Position numbers and translations under genes: made by a program. From assembly GCA_026745465.1 (NCBI GenBank), contig JACYXH010000175.1, positions 6,109,001 to 6,173,000 on the forward strand: a stretch of DNA of 64,000 nucleotides, given 5' to 3'. Source of the stretch: Lota lota. Its lineage: Eukaryota; Chordata; Actinopteri; Gadiformes; Lotidae. How positions within the stretch are numbered: position 1 is the first letter of the stretch; the number at the start of each line of letters is the position of its first letter. Below are positions 45,241-60,062 of this stretch, piece after piece. Below the pieces are notes generated by a model, which saw nothing but the letters and a program-made list of their open reading frames with translations, made no database searches and was not told where the DNA came from.

Positions 45241-45701
45241 CTGTGGATAGACAGAGGGAGGGAGGGGGAGAGAGAGAAAGAGAGAGGTGGGGGTTATTGA
45301 TCAGGACGTTAGGCTTGCTTGCCCCATTAGACACAGTTCATTAGGGTTTTGATCAGCGTAGCAAAGCATCAAAGAGGGACCCCTTCCTGACATCACCTAG
45401 CCTAATCCCAACGTAGGTGTAGCGCAGTGGAACGGACACAGAACACCGACCTTGTCCTCAGTGTGTGTGTGCGTGTTTGTGTGTGTGTGTGTGTGTGTTT
45501 AAGATCGTGTGTGCTGTGAGAGCAGAGAGCAAGGGCAAGCAGAAGAGAACTGGAAGCCACCGGCAATTGATTCTGCCTCTGGGCCAAGGTGGCCCTGAGA
45601 ACATTAGAACCGAAAACTTTTTGCACAGCAAGAGATTGGATATTGGTTTCATTTATCCACTGGCACCGCTGATGCATTCAATCTTCTTGACACCACTTTG
45701 T

Positions 45702-45703
<2 letters not shown>

Positions 45704-45750
<47 letters not shown>
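45704..45750. repeat. (GT)n microsatellite
   Basis: Pure GT run. Confidence 0.96.
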
Positions 45751-45751
<1 letters not shown>

Positions 45752-48329
45752 ACTCAAGATGTATTTCCTGTCTGCATAAAGTGTATATCTGTGGATCTGA
45801 AGTGCCATCAGTTGGATAACCTTTACCTGACAAGATGCCGACCTTCAACATATTCAATTTATTTTCTTTTTCTCAGAGCTCAGTGTTGTTTGTGCGCATC
45901 ACACGTGTTGTACATGAGCACGAGAACACACGCGCTGTGTCCCTCGACGCCTGTAATTTAGCTGTTATCTGATGTGTGTTTCCATTAAAGCAGTAGATAG
46001 ATGGGCATTTGTAAATAGCTGTGTAAACTGCAGCCACGCAGAGATCCATTACTGCTGGCTTATGGACAAACTCCTTTCACCCCCGGTCTTATCTCAGCTG
46101 GAGCACGGCCCATGTTTCCGTGTTGCTCGTCTCATTGGAATCCGACTTTGTGTATTTATACTTTGTTGCTGTGGTCTAAAGGCAGTGGCTGACTCGTCTC
46201 TCGGAGATGAGTCCGTTCCACGTGGCACGGGCCCAGGCTTTCCTACCGTGTCCTCACCACTAAAGGATGCACATCTAGATCATCCTATCAGGCTGGACTT
46301 GCAACTCAGCACAAACGAATGAATTGAAGAATAGCTCCGAGACATACACAGGCATACACATGATAGAGCATTTGCAATTGTTTAGATAAGGCAAAAGTAA
46401 GGACAATTAAAGGGAAGAATCTAAAAAAAAATTGGTACTCCCTCCGGCATAAGTATTCGGAAAGTGTTTACAGTCCTCTCCCTGACTCCTCAGTTTGCAC
46501 TAACTCTGTCTATAAATCAAAGGTGCGTGTTAAGTTTACTCAGAGTGGAGACCTAAAGTATAAACAAGTGAATGGGCATGTTCCTCAGACAAGCGGCACA
46601 CCAGCAGGGAACTCTTTGACCCAGGGCCGGGGTCACCCTTGGGAAAAACAAACAGTCTGTTCAAGGGGCTGGGAGACACGGGCATAGTGGCTCGTACCTA
46701 TGGCAACCTGCCGTTGTCATGGTTACCTGAGCGAATATACCAGGGCCGGGGATCAAGAAGATTAACAGTAAATAGGAACTCTATGACACAAGAGGGGCCA
46801 GCACTCAATCCCCTGCTCTGATCTGAAATCCCATAATATTCCTTGAGGATGCAATGAATTAGGGAGTATATTGATTGAATCACAGTGCATTGTGATTCAA
46901 GCGCAAAACAAGAACCAAACATTGCAACCTGTTTAAAGTAAATGACCTCACTCTTATCATATTTTACAACACAGCGTTGCCTGGAGATTTCCCCACTAAA
47001 GGTTCTGTAGACCAAAGGCCATTCGATCTCTATGAAGCTATCTCTGTAAGCAACAGAAACCTCAGAGGTTTTTCATTTGATTTGAAATCTAGGGATAGCA
47101 TATGAAAAAAAATCATTACCTTAACTCATGGACCACTTGGTGCCTCACATATCCAACAATTCAAAGGGAACCAAGTAGGAAAAATACAACTTACAATGTA
47201 TCGTCCATCAATAGCGTAGCATGTTCTCCTCCCAGTCTGTCAATGTAGCGTGTACTAAAGACTGGGCATTGTGTGGCGGTTTCCAGCTCACACACAAGAA
47301 ACACAAAACACACCCAGAACAACCTCGTCCAACCTTGGCGCAGTATAATAGGCTGACACACACTCACACAGTGTTAGTCATCTGCTTGTGTGAAGGTGCG
47401 CTCAAAGAAACTGCACCTGGCCAAACCTGATCACTGCACCTACCCTCTAAGAACACATGTAGTCTCGTCACGGCCCAGCCGACAAATCACAGCTAAGCTC
47501 CCGCACCTTCCATTCACAGCAAAAGTGAAAGCTCGGTGAACCTCCTTCTTTTCATGAAAGAAAGATAAGGAGGACTACAGGAAGTGTAGTTTTTTGTGTG
47601 TGCGATTTTTTTCTCATAATCTATTTATAATCATTATAATCTATTTATAATGTCCTATTGCAATAGGACAAAACAAACGTCCCCTCACTTTTTGTGTCCA
47701 TATAATGGAGATGAGACACTATAATAATGTCTGATTTTCCAGACCTGAACGCCAGGAAACACTGCTAAGGCTACAACGCCCTCTTAGACAAAAGACTGAA
47801 AACCATGACTGACAATGAGTCAGTCAACAAATTGATTTAGACAGAGAGGGTTCACACGTAATATTGTTAATATCAGGTCCTTACAAGATACCTTTGGTGA
47901 AAACCACCTGGAGTACATTCATGTTCTCCTACAGGTAATGATCTCAATAAGAGACCAGGTTAAAAATGAACAATCACATCTGAATTCTATGTTGAAGGAC
48001 ATGTGGTACCAATGAGGATCTCGGGTTACCATGGCAACACACCATTTTTATTTTTGCATTTTTGCTGAGGCAATTTTTTGTTGTTGGTCACAATCAAAAA
48101 CCAGCATTGGTCTTGTTTATTCATCATTGTGGTGCCGAGCAGTTCATCTTCAGCTACGCCAAAGGGGACCAGAATTCTAAGAGCATGTTGTTGGTGACTT
48201 AACTGGAAAGACTACATTACTCTGCCTGCTTCACACAAGCACTTGTGCTTGACTCACTCAAGTGTGCTCATGCAAAGGTGATATTTACTTCCCTGCACTT
48301 GCTGTACCCGTGTGTGTTGCCATGGTTGT

Positions 48330-48413
48330 GTGTGTGTGTGTATGTGTGTGTGTGTGTGTGAGTGTGTATGCGTGTGTGTGTGTGTGTGTGTGTGTGTCTG
48401 GGGGGGGGGGGGG
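48330..48413. repeat. (TG)n with terminal poly-G
   Basis: Interrupted TG run ending in about 14 G bases. Confidence 0.94.
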
Positions 48414-50379
48414 TGTATAAGTAAAAAGCATGTGGTTCTGCAGAAAGCTAATGACCCTTAGGTGACAACGTGACACCAGCTATGGAATTTCAGACAAACA
48501 TCACCACATAGAAACTGTGTGTATGTGTATCCTGTCTTTGATCCCAAAATTGCAAAAAATGCAAATAGACTTCTGATTTATCCTTATCCTGAATTTAACT
48601 AAATGCCAGTGTTAGACACTTAGACATCAGACACTCGCATACATGCACACACACAGACACAAACACACACACCTGGCCCCAGCAAACTGCCGACTGCCAG
48701 TTACTGTCAGCCCCTTTTGGCGGATTCCTTAGCGCCATTTATTACCCATCATCCCTTGAGTACAGTTCCCCCACTCCACTGCTGTCTGGGAGTCCAATGC
48801 AAGGGGGGAGGGGGGGCATCCTCGACAGTCAGCAAGGCAGCCAGCCAGTCACAGCTCTTCTGGTATCCCCTGACAACGCAGAGACGACAACCCCCACAGC
48901 TATAACAGCACCTCCTCCTCTACCATGCCCCAAATGTAGAATCTAGTCAATCCTTTCTTCACTACTAACATCTGTCTACACTACAATCTGTGTCTCCTCT
49001 CCCCCTCCCCCCTCTCCCTCCCTCTTTCATGCCAGCTCTGACTATATTGATTGATGCTGTGTCGGTTCTCTGTTGGCCTGACAGACTGACAGTCTCAGTT
49101 CCTCTCACTAATGTCTTCCTGAATGAAACTCCCTCCATCGACTTGTCAAGTCCCTTCACGCAGACACGCAGACGAGCAGCACGCAACATGCAGAGACTGG
49201 GGTGGCCGTCTGGTACGTAATGTTTCATGAAGGAGTTCAATGGAAATTAGAAGATGTGAGATAAGGTTCTCAATAGAGAAACAGGAAACGAGTGAAACAG
49301 TACTGAGATAAGTTGACATCCTGGTGACATAGTGTTCTACTTACACTGTCCTATTTACTGTTATAGGTTGCTTATTTGGAGGTTAGGTGAGCTAATGTGG
49401 CTCAAAGTCACCATAGATGTCCCAAAAAATGTACACTGCCACCTTAAACGATAAAGAAAGCCTATAGATGACGAGCAAGTTATTTTATATATCAGCGTGT
49501 ATTTGATATAGGAACATATTGTGCAGCCTTCCTTTGCTAGCTTTTAAAGGCCTTTACCCTCTGAGGCTGGAGAGGAAAACTGTGCCACGGCCAGGTTTAC
49601 ACAGCAATGGGGCAACAAACTGTAATACTACCCTACATCGACACAGGGATATAACCAGCTACGTGGAATACGTCGTCACCACAGTAGAGAATGTCATATC
49701 ATTACATACTGGACGTCTCAGCTAAAAGACAGGCTACACAAAATACACCCCAGTGTTTCTTTGCAAAATAACTATATATATACAGGGGGCAATCTGAATT
49801 CCCATACATGATATTGTTGAACATGGCGTATTTATTGTCAAAGAGGCAGTGACTCGGTACAACTTTGGGTTCCAATGTAGGACTGATTAGAGAGGAAACC
49901 TTCTGTTATTGTTCCACAACAGCTCCTGTGGGATCGCCCATGCATCCCCAATCGACCAATCCCTGACACTCATGAGTCTCTCGTGAGGCAGTGGGACTAC
50001 ATCACCCAGTTTAACTCTCTGCGTACTACGCATGCATGCACACATAGAGGGGGATCAACAGCCAACCAATCACATATAACAACATCTGGCTCCAGATTAA
50101 CACTTCTGTTCTCATCATCGCTCGTCCTGTCACGCTTTATCGCCGTATTATAGCCTAACCGTCGGTTAGTGGCCATTCCACTCTGCAACTGCCCAATCAG
50201 AGCCTACCTGCTGAGAATGCTCGTGTTTTCTTGTTATGAGCAAGCGATTGGCTGAAATTGGTTATTTTCCTTCCACTGGTGTTATGGTTTTCCCAGTGGC
50301 CGGGAGATGGGTGACGGAGGGGGAGGGGGGGTGGGTAAGTGGTAGTGTGGGTGGTGGTGGTGGGGGTGGTGTGGTGGTG

Positions 50380-50382
50380 TGT

Positions 50383-50413
<31 letters not shown>

Positions 50414-50417
50414 GGGG
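50380..50417. repeat. (GT)n followed by poly-G
   Basis: GT run passing into about 20 G bases, within a wider G-rich stretch from 50310. Confidence 0.94.
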
Positions 50418-51281
50418 TTGGCTAAGTCATCCTGTCAGGCCTATCCTCTCACCCTAAATCAGGTCACTGGGCACAGCGGGCCCTGGCCCAGTCCTCCCAC
50501 ACAGAGTGGGAGGACTCCTCAGGCTCCCACAGATTAGGAGCATGATATTTTCGGGGGGGATAAGAGAGAAGAGGGGGTGTTGGGAAACGGCTGAAAGAAT
50601 ACAGAACGCTGGGGGGAGTGATGGGAACAGCCTGGAGCCTCGTATCTTCAGAGCACTATTTCAAATAAATGAACAAGAAAAGAAAAGTGGCTGTGTTAAA
50701 AAAAGATATTGCTGCATAAAAAGATTAATTGATTATTATACAACAATTATACAACACGATGTGTTTTAAGTTAACAACCATTACACACACAACACAATAA
50801 CACACATGCCCCACAACAACAACAACAACAACAACAATGCAGGACGCCGCCAGTTACAAATAGGTTTGTCTGCTTTCCTTCCTGCCAAAGAAATACACTG
50901 TCACTGAACGTCAACACATAACGGCGAGCATGACGCTCACAAGGCCCGACAAGTTAACATCAGACTGGGGCCATCCGTGTGCTGTGCTCCCTAGGCTGGG
51001 CCTGGCTGGGGCAGAAGGAGGTCTGGATGGCAGTGCCATGAAGAAAGGGCATTGCTTCGGTAACAGAGCTAATCGAAGGTATGGTTCCGGGCTCCATGGG
51101 CTCAAATAGCAAGTGGCTCCCCGGCATGAAGTGAGTTTTAATTTCGGCAGTCGTTCAGCTCCGAGGGAGACAGATGACCTTACACACACACACAAGTTAT
51201 TTATTTTAGTCGTTTTAATAACCATCCGAACGTGATTCATTGGAGATGACGTCCGCTGTCCGCATTCCCTAAAAGGTCTCT

Positions 51282-51291
51282 CACACACACG

Positions 51292-51338
<47 letters not shown>
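51282..51338. repeat. (AC)n microsatellite
   Basis: AC run with a few GC interruptions at its left end. Confidence 0.95.
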
Positions 51339-51805
51339 CTATATCAACCCAGCCACTTTCAGTAAGTTACAAACCAATGCAAAATATACACACACACGCA
51401 CATGTAGACACACTCTATCACATATGTGTACACATACATGGATGGATATAACCCTTGACTTAGCCAAACAGTACGCTTGTTTACAGAGAGACTTCCCACC
51501 AAGGTTTTTTGTTTAAACGGTAGTTGAAGAGGGGCACGCAACGTAACAGCCAATGAAGTCTGAGATTACTGAGTAAAAAAGAAGACATTTCAAGGGTTCC
51601 GGTAAGTCAGTTACAACAGTTTTGAAGGCACTTCGCAACGCAGGGACGATGAATAGATGATGAATGGATGATTCAGCATATTCAGCAGATTTTGGCATAT
51701 TCATCCATTTATCAGCAACAAGCCCTGTTCGGGGTTGCAATGACCACACCTCTTAACTCACAACTCCATCCCACCGTAGCTGCGACCTCTAACGGGGCAG
51801 TGGAA

Positions 51806-51931
51806 ATAGCTGCTACCGCTACCTACCGATAAAGCAGACATGGCTGCCCCCTCTACCGGTACAGCAGACATGGCTGCTACCGCTACCTATCGGTACAGCA
51901 GACATGGCTGCCTACCGGTACAGTAGACATG
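51806..51931. repeat. short minisatellite, unit about 30-40 bp
   Basis: Four imperfect copies of CTACCGGTACAGCAGACATG, the first three followed by GCTGC, with variable spacers that include CTACCGCTACCTA. Confidence 0.85.
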
Positions 51932-54367
51932 TTTACGAGACATGGTGCAGTGAAGTGTGGCCGGCCTTGTGTGCAAGCCGCGTGCTACACTAGCCAAAGG
52001 GCCCTCTCTGTTCGGAAGGAAGTGACTACACATCGGCAATTAGGGCAAACACACACAGAAGAGAACAAGGGGGTTTACAGAGCGGCCTGTGGAGAAGACT
52101 GTGTAACTGTCCCAGAAACCAATGGTGGAAGCTAGCCAAGCAGCCCCTAAAATGGAGGCTTTTCACCGGGAGGAATCACGACAAACTCAACTAGAAGTAT
52201 ACTGTTCAGAAGCGTCAAGCGCAACACGCTTTGTAATGTTGGGTAGGACAGTCTTTCAAAGTAGATTACTTTGCAACGTCAGGGTTATAAATAACAAACA
52301 TAAACATATCTTCAGTCAGAGGAAACATTTGCTACCACTGCTGTTGAGAAAAAGTGAGTCAACCCTTTTGACTCCGACTAAATACAAGGCTAGTCCATGT
52401 GTCATCTGTGCCCACAGCCTGAAATAGCAACTGAAACACACAGAGGGGTCAGTATGCCCTTTGTCTGTCCTTAAACAGTGTTGATATTGAGCGCATGTCC
52501 AATTCTGTCAGCAATTAACATAAGGGTCTCTGAGGTGTAAATGCATTGATTAGAGTTATCTTTTTTAATATATGGATTGGCTGAATCAATCTATCCATTG
52601 CTTGAGGGCACCAGTGTGATTGATTAATGCTAATCCATTGATTACTTCTACAAAAGAGGCATAATGAGTGGAGACACATTTTAAGCAGACATACTCTGCA
52701 CATATCTGACAGACAAGCACAACCACATAAGTCAATGCAAAATCAATACCACCTTCCTTTTTGCTAACCGTGGTCGTAAAAGGCATCGAAAAAACATTGT
52801 GAGGTCACAACCACAAAATGTGTCTTTGACACTGTGTTCGAGTCGAGACCAGTGACATTGCGCTCATTGAACTGCATGCTAATGCAAACACACACATGTT
52901 TTACTGCACTCGCTAAAGTATGGTACTATTCCACTGCGGTCACAGGATTAGGCACTAGTGCGCACAAACGCTATTCAATAAAAACATTCCATTTCACCCA
53001 AATAACACACTACCCTTTACTCTCTGAAACAGCATAAATGCACCTTTGGCTGCCACAGAATTACACCTCAGGAATAAGCCAAAGTTTCCACCAAGCCACA
53101 CACAAGCCTCTTGCATGAAACACTCAAATAGCAGGAGGAATAGGTGAGTGTGTATAATTTGTATAAAGTGTGTGTGTGTGTGTGCGCATGTGTGTGAACG
53201 TAATTGTGTGTGTAGACTGGAAGAAAAGTGACTATCATGTAATCGAAATGCGAGAACTAACTCAAGAGAGATGTGCGTGTCAATCTCTGCATTGGAGTTT
53301 CAATGGATTGAAGGCCTTCAACAGACCCCTGCAGCATTGCTGCTTTGTGATTTAACCTCTCTTCTGTCCCTCTGGCTCCCAAGCGGAGCGTTGTCCTTTT
53401 TCCATTTATTGTATCTGGAACTGTATCCTTTGGTGGGTTTGGGAGGAGGGGCCACTCCCTAACCAGTGCCTCACACCATGTCCCCACGGCGGGCAGCACC
53501 CCTACCTTGTGCCACTTCCAGACAGGATGACCATCAGCATGCACAGAGGTGTGTCCTCTGCCTGCTGACAATCTAAGAGTCCCAGGCGTGGAGAAGGCGG
53601 AGGTGGGAGGTTGAGTTGATGGAGGCGGGTGATGGCAGGTGGGGGAGGCCAACCCCACCCAGAACAGGACATGTGGAGCCTAGCCCAGTTTGGTCCAGTT
53701 TAGCCCAGTTTGTATGTGTCCAGATTGTTGGCTGGTTAGAGAGCAAGGGTGGATATATGGGGTGGGGGTGTTGAGAGACAGAAGCCCCCCCAGTGGAGAT
53801 CCTCAGAGCTTGTACAATTTGGAATGTTGTCCAACATCCGCACACACCCACGCAGATTCTAAAAGGTCGTAGTAAACTCTGCACTGACATGCCTCTTTTC
53901 AGTGTTGCTCTTGATGTCAAAGTGCATTTCTAAATGCCACTTGGATGTGAAAAGGCGAGAGTCAGCAGCTTTGTCCGTTTTCCAACAAGTAGAAGCCGAG
54001 ACAACCGGCTTCAGTTCTGCTGCTGCCCGACACAATTTATTGCCCAAGTGCTTCACTGGTTCTCGATTCCAGCTTCTGGGCCGCCGACTTCCCGTCAATA
54101 ACTTGAAATAACAATTGAAAGGAGAGCCTGGTATTAATCTTGTTTTGTTGGAGAAATGGAAAGCGGAAAATTGCCAAACGCTTAACGAAGATGAGCTTTT
54201 TGGGTGGGAATATTTGACTAATTAGCCAACGGAAAGTACATACAAATTAGCCTACTGCTAATATATGTATACAAGAACACAAGCACAAGTACACAGACAG
54301 AGAGAGACAGAGAGAGACAGAGAGAATCAGAATCTGATTCTGATTATGATTCTGATTCTGAGAGAGA

Positions 54368-54484
<117 letters not shown>

Positions 54485-55081
54485 ACAGACAGAAGCCTGT
54501 GGGAAGGAGAGGCCCATTATAGAAGCCAGGTGTACACTAGAAAAACTAATAAAGGCTCTTATTTCCTCTGTAATGGCTGCAGTATTTCCCGTATAGAGTC
54601 ACAGCTCAGCACTATCCACACCACTAGTGAGACCCAGGGGCCTCAGTTCTCCTTCTGTCTGGTGCAGAACCTGGTTGAACCTGGGGGTCCTGGCATGCTG
54701 AGGACCCAGATAAATCATCGACAACACTGCACTCAATCAGTTGATACTTTTATATCCCAAAGCAAATAACAGGTAGAACTAAAAACCTGCATTTACAGTG
54801 GACCATAGACTGAACATGGAGTACATAATGGATATACATGTACAATGTAATGGGTTGGTACCGCAGGTAGCTTTTCAGGGTTTTGGGCCATGCATTGACG
54901 ATAACTCTCTTGCCTTTGCATTCAGGTCCTCCTACATCAAGCTACATGAGGAGCCGTTTAACTAAACGTCATGAGCACCCTTTGGCCGTTAAATCTAATT
55001 ATAATGAAGCCATAGCACTGGTCTAACGACCATTTTCTTATTGTCTTCTCCGTGTTGATGGGGGCGTTTTTTGGGAAGGAT

Positions 55082-55082
<1 letters not shown>

Positions 55083-55168
<86 letters not shown>
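55083..55168. repeat. (AG)n microsatellite, 86 bp
   Basis: Pure AG run. Confidence 0.97.
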
Positions 55169-55169
<1 letters not shown>

Positions 55170-56434
55170 CATTCTGCTCATTCAGCTCCCTGCAGATCCA
55201 CCCCTGAGCCCTCCTGGGAAAGGCTTATTGATGCCTGTGGTAGGGTGCTGTGGCCACCTGTCACCTGTGCCACCGCTAACAGCCTGCCTAAGGCTAGCTT
55301 CTGCAGGAGAAATTAGGTTCCCAGAAAACAGGGACACCATTAAAAGTGCTCATGCTTATTCTGCCACGAGGGGTATTTTGGTCGTTGTCATGGTTACTTA
55401 CAGTCGTACATTAGCAAACCGGGTTAATCCTTATGCAATGTTACTGTATATGGTGGTGAGAAGAGCTGCTATGAGTAATAGTAGCTTATCCAACAGCTTC
55501 ATGATCTTCAAAGCCGGTTTCAAAACAACAACGACCCGAACAATACTTAGTCCTCAGCTTCCGCTCCTCTGCCCTGTCTGTCTGTCTGCCTGACTGTATG
55601 TATGTTTGTATATTGTACTTGTCTGTACATACATTTATCTTTGTCTGTTAGTTATCTGTCTTTGTAAATCCTCCTTGTAAAAAGAACGTTTATTATTATC
55701 ATTTATAATAGTTGAAGACAAAAAATATAACAAAAAAAGAAAATATATATGTGTCTATGCGGACACAAAATGTCTGCATAGACACAGCATTCACAGTACA
55801 GAAGAAGCAATTTTGGGCTTTTTTGCAGCTCACGTTGCACCAAACAGAAGAACGGACAACAAGATGGCTTCCAACTGAGGATTACAGTTAGCAGTCACCA
55901 TATATGGTTTTGCACCCCATTACTGACAAGCAGTGCCATGTGTGCACAGGTACTGTACCTTCTTTCCACCGTAAAAGCAACATATAAAACGGACCCCCTG
56001 AAGTGAATATGCCCAGGAGTACAGGCTGGGTACTGTAGTTAAACATCTTCCAAGCTGCTCCCTGTCTTAAGCCTCATATATTCAGGTTCACAGAGGCACA
56101 CAAACACTCGGATAAGGATACACATAGATACACACACATTGATACACACACATAGATACATCCACATTGATACACACACAGACAGACACATATAAACACA
56201 TATAGAGACGGACACACATACACACACACAAATTGATAGACAGACAGACATACATGCATACCAACACACACGCACACACACATGCCGACACACTCAACGA
56301 CTCTCACACGCACACACACATACCAACACAAACAAACAGACAGAACACCTTGTGCCTTACAGCAAACATTCGTTAGAATATCTAGTTACCTTTCCTCAAG
56401 CCATTCCTCATCTTCTGCAGAGCAGTAAGGATGC

Positions 56435-56437
<3 letters not shown>

Positions 56438-56482
<45 letters not shown>

Positions 56483-56494
56483 GGGGGGGGGGGG
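56438..56494. repeat. (GT)n followed by poly-G of about 29
   Basis: GT run passing into a long pure G run; a second G run of about 25 lies at 56607-56631. Confidence 0.96.
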
Positions 56495-56606
56495 AGTGGG
56501 GATGGGAATGCAGAACTACAAAGAGCTGGCCTCCACATTAACACTGATACCTTGTGGCTGCTGAAGGCTTTTGAAGTGAGCGGCCAGTTCTAAAACTTGA
56601 GATGAA

Positions 56607-56631
56607 GGGGGGGGGGGGGGGGGGGGGGGGG
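56607..56631. repeat. poly-G tract
   Basis: Pure run of about 25 G bases. Confidence 0.96.
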
Positions 56632-56929
56632 AGACTGGGAGGAATGGGAGGGCGGGGGTGTGGGTTTGTAACAGACCTGGGGTGTATATGAATGTATATT
56701 TCAGTACAGGTTTTTTTATTTTTATTATTATTATTATTATTCCTGAGCGCTGATGCTTCATTTTGGTACAGAAAGTCGACAGCACACACACATGCTCGGC
56801 CTGAGACACAAGAGCCCCTAACACTCTCCGACTCGCTGCCCACTTGGTCAGGAGAGAGGATACGCCACCACGCATAGAGGCCAGCACTCACACACACACA
56901 TGGAGACCAACACTTAAACACGCACGCAT

Positions 56930-57225
56930 ACACACAGGCCAACACACACGCACGCATACACAGAGGCGCCCACACTCACACACATACACAGAGGCCAACA
57001 CACTCATGCACACACACATAGAGACCAACACACCCACGTATACAGAAGCGCCCACACACACACACACACATACAGAGGCCAACACACGCACGCATACACA
57101 GAGGCGCCCACACTCACACACATACACAGTGGCCAACAAACTCATGCACACACACATAGAGACCAACACACCCACGTATACAGAAGCGCCCACACACACA
57201 CACACACACACACACATGTAGAGGC
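56930..57225. repeat. tandem duplication of a 138-bp CA-rich unit
   Basis: GAGGCGCCCACACTCACACA begins at 56963 and again at 57101, and the following sequence repeats with few differences (CAGAGGCCAAC against CAGTGGCCAAC). About two copies are present. Confidence 0.88.
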
Positions 57226-57712
57226 CAACACACATACGCAGAGACACATAGAGGTCGAACATCCATAAAAATACGCATAGAGGAACACACACACAGTAGA
57301 CAGTGAAACCAAACCCACTAGCCCAGCTGGACGACTGCACTGGCGCCTGGTTCAGTGGAGCTCTTCAGTATTGGTAGAAATCGCAGAAAAACACTCTGTC
57401 ACTCGCTCTCTTTCTCCCACTCTCTCTCTACCATGCTCTTGTTTGGCTTTTTGGGTGTCTTCTTGATCAGACACGAGGGCACTTAACACGGCACACCGAC
57501 ACAACGCCGCACTGTTATTATCTAATCACTTGACGTGTCACTTCCTGGTTCACTCCTGTTATTTCTATGCCAACACCGCCACAGGAAATACCATCGCCTT
57601 GTCCTCCTAGCTGGGACCCAGAGGTGCCCTGCGTGGAGAAAGGAAACTGCGGGTATAATTACCATGCATGAAGCAGACTAATCACAGTAACTGTTTACCA
57701 AGGAATCTGTGA

Positions 57713-57844
<132 letters not shown>

Positions 57845-58746
57845 AAGGCCAGTCACTCGTGGGTCTTTGCTAAGTCTTTTTGTAAACTCCCCCGCCCCCA
57901 CATCATAGGGCCAAACTATTTGGACATCTGGTAGCATTAGCAATGACAGTTTAACTTTAACATACTACTTTTATCACTCTGACAATGGTTTTGAGACTTA
58001 ATGGTTTTTAAAGGAAGCAGCATTGAAACCCAGGTACCTTGCTGGTGGTTGGACTATATTCAGCAACAAACAGCAGTACTCCAGTATATAATGCCAGTAT
58101 AACACCCGTATCCCAGTACAGTGCAGCCAGTAGGTCAGTTGGCCCTTGTGGCTGATTGGTCCAGCACCATCCCATTGATTTGAGGTCAGAGAGGTCACTG
58201 ATTAGACTGCGTCTCTCACGCGGGTACCGCCGCCGCCACAGTGTCTGCCACACACACACACACACACACACTTAGCCTTGGTTTGCCTCCCACAGCTGCC
58301 GCCGGTCGTCATGGAAACACTCAAGACTCCTCGCTCCAACACAACCCCCCTAGTCAGCCAAATTATAATGTGCCAAGATGGGGAAAAGAAAACTAGAGAG
58401 AGAGACTGAATCCAAAATAAATCCAAAGCGAGAGAAGCCGAATGATTCCACGCTCTGCGTTTCAAACCATCTCCGGGGTCAGGGTCGGGCTGTCATGTAA
58501 TGATGACAACACTCAGCTTGTCGCGGTCGCCAAGACGACCTCTCCACCGGTAGGCTTGTGTTGACCCAATGTGGTAAAACTGTCCAAGGAAAACGCTGCT
58601 GTTTCCACCATGGGTTGTGTATTTATTTGTTTTATCTGAACCACCATTAACATGACGGTTAATGGTTTTGAATAAACAGCCCATTAAACAAGAGTTTGCT
58701 GCAGACTTCATTAGTCAAAAAGATACGAGCAGGAATGTGTAAAAGG

Positions 58747-58752
<6 letters not shown>

Positions 58753-58784
<32 letters not shown>
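58753..58784. repeat. (GT)n microsatellite
   Basis: Pure GT run of 32 bp. Confidence 0.95.
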
Positions 58785-58786
<2 letters not shown>

Positions 58787-59292
58787 GGATGCTGTTAAAC
58801 AAGCCCTTCCCACGTGCATCACTTGTTGAACGATCCGCAAGAGGCTGTGCTCACACTCCACTTGAATTGCTAGTCGTAGGAATAGAGGAAAGAGGACTAA
58901 AACGACTGGGTGAGATAACAAACGCAGTACGTCGTACGCTCCAACCGATCGACTAGGTAATTCACTGGAATAGCACTGGGGCAAGAAGAAGAGGCAGCAA
59001 GGCGCCCGAGAACCGGCCCTGATGTACGCTTGCTCTATAAAACATGCAGGCTGGCCATGTATATTTCAGCAGGGATGGCGAATTAGCCCACATTCACAGA
59101 CGGTTGCAACCATGCACACAACCCAGATAGAGGTTTACGAAAATAAAATACACACGCATGTAAATACGTCAACAAACGTATTACAAAATCAACATATCAA
59201 TCGAAGACGGACTGACCAATCAAATGTTTATGCTAGGCTGAAGCGTGTCTATTATACTCGTATACGCTCACTTGTGCACACGGACAAACACA

Positions 59293-59296
<4 letters not shown>

Positions 59297-59340
<44 letters not shown>
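59297..59340. repeat. (AC)n microsatellite
   Basis: Pure AC run. Confidence 0.95.
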
Positions 59341-59345
<5 letters not shown>

Positions 59346-59399
59346 ACACATACACTCTTTGCAGAGAGTGACGGTTGAGAGTGGAAGCAGCAGTAGTGG

Positions 59400-60014
59400 T
59401 AAGCAGTAAGCAACTCACCAGCTAAGCCCAGTCTGCCATCTGCCTCACTGTTTAAAGTATCTCCTGTATCTCCCTGGGCTCTCCTGTGTGGTAGTCAGAT
59501 GGACGTGACAGGCCCCGGGGTCCAGCCTAGTCCGCTAGGTAGCCACGCGCAAGGGACTGTGTGCTGTGTGACGAGAGCTAAGCTAGATGCCTTAGCGCCG
59601 GTTCTCTAGGAGCAGACTGCATGGGTCTCTGGCTACTACTGCCGCTCGCTCTCTCTTGGTCTCTCTCTCTCTCGCTGGCTCGCTCTCTCTCTCTCACTCC
59701 CTCTCTCGCTCGCTCATCGACTCACTATGAGCAACACGCTGACAACCCTCCACCCTCTCCCTCCCTTCCTCTCTCTTCCCTCCTCCTGCTCCTCCTTTCC
59801 TCTCCCCTATTTCCCTCCCTCCCTCTCTCTCTTCCTCTCTGCTGCTCCCGTTCTCCCGCACTCTCTTCTCTCCCTCTACCCTATCCCTCCTGTCTTTCTC
59901 TCTTTCGTTCCCCCTCGCTCTCCTCCCTCCTTCAGTCTCTCCCTCGCCACAAAAACGGTACTCCTGGGGCTCTCTCTCCCTCTCTCTCTGTCTGTATGTC
60001 TCTCTATCGCTCTT

Positions 60015-60062
<48 letters not shown>

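Noticed and set aside
45241..45334. Upstream extension of fgd3 exon a to an ATG at 45334
   Set aside because: The frame is open, but the added residues ([14 protein letters not shown]) are the translated pyrimidine tract of a strong acceptor, so an intron is more likely. It cannot be fully excluded.
53257..53658. Minus-strand 133-codon frame as the missing first fgd3 exon
   Set aside because: No similarity to FGD proteins and no donor in the required phase 1 near its end.
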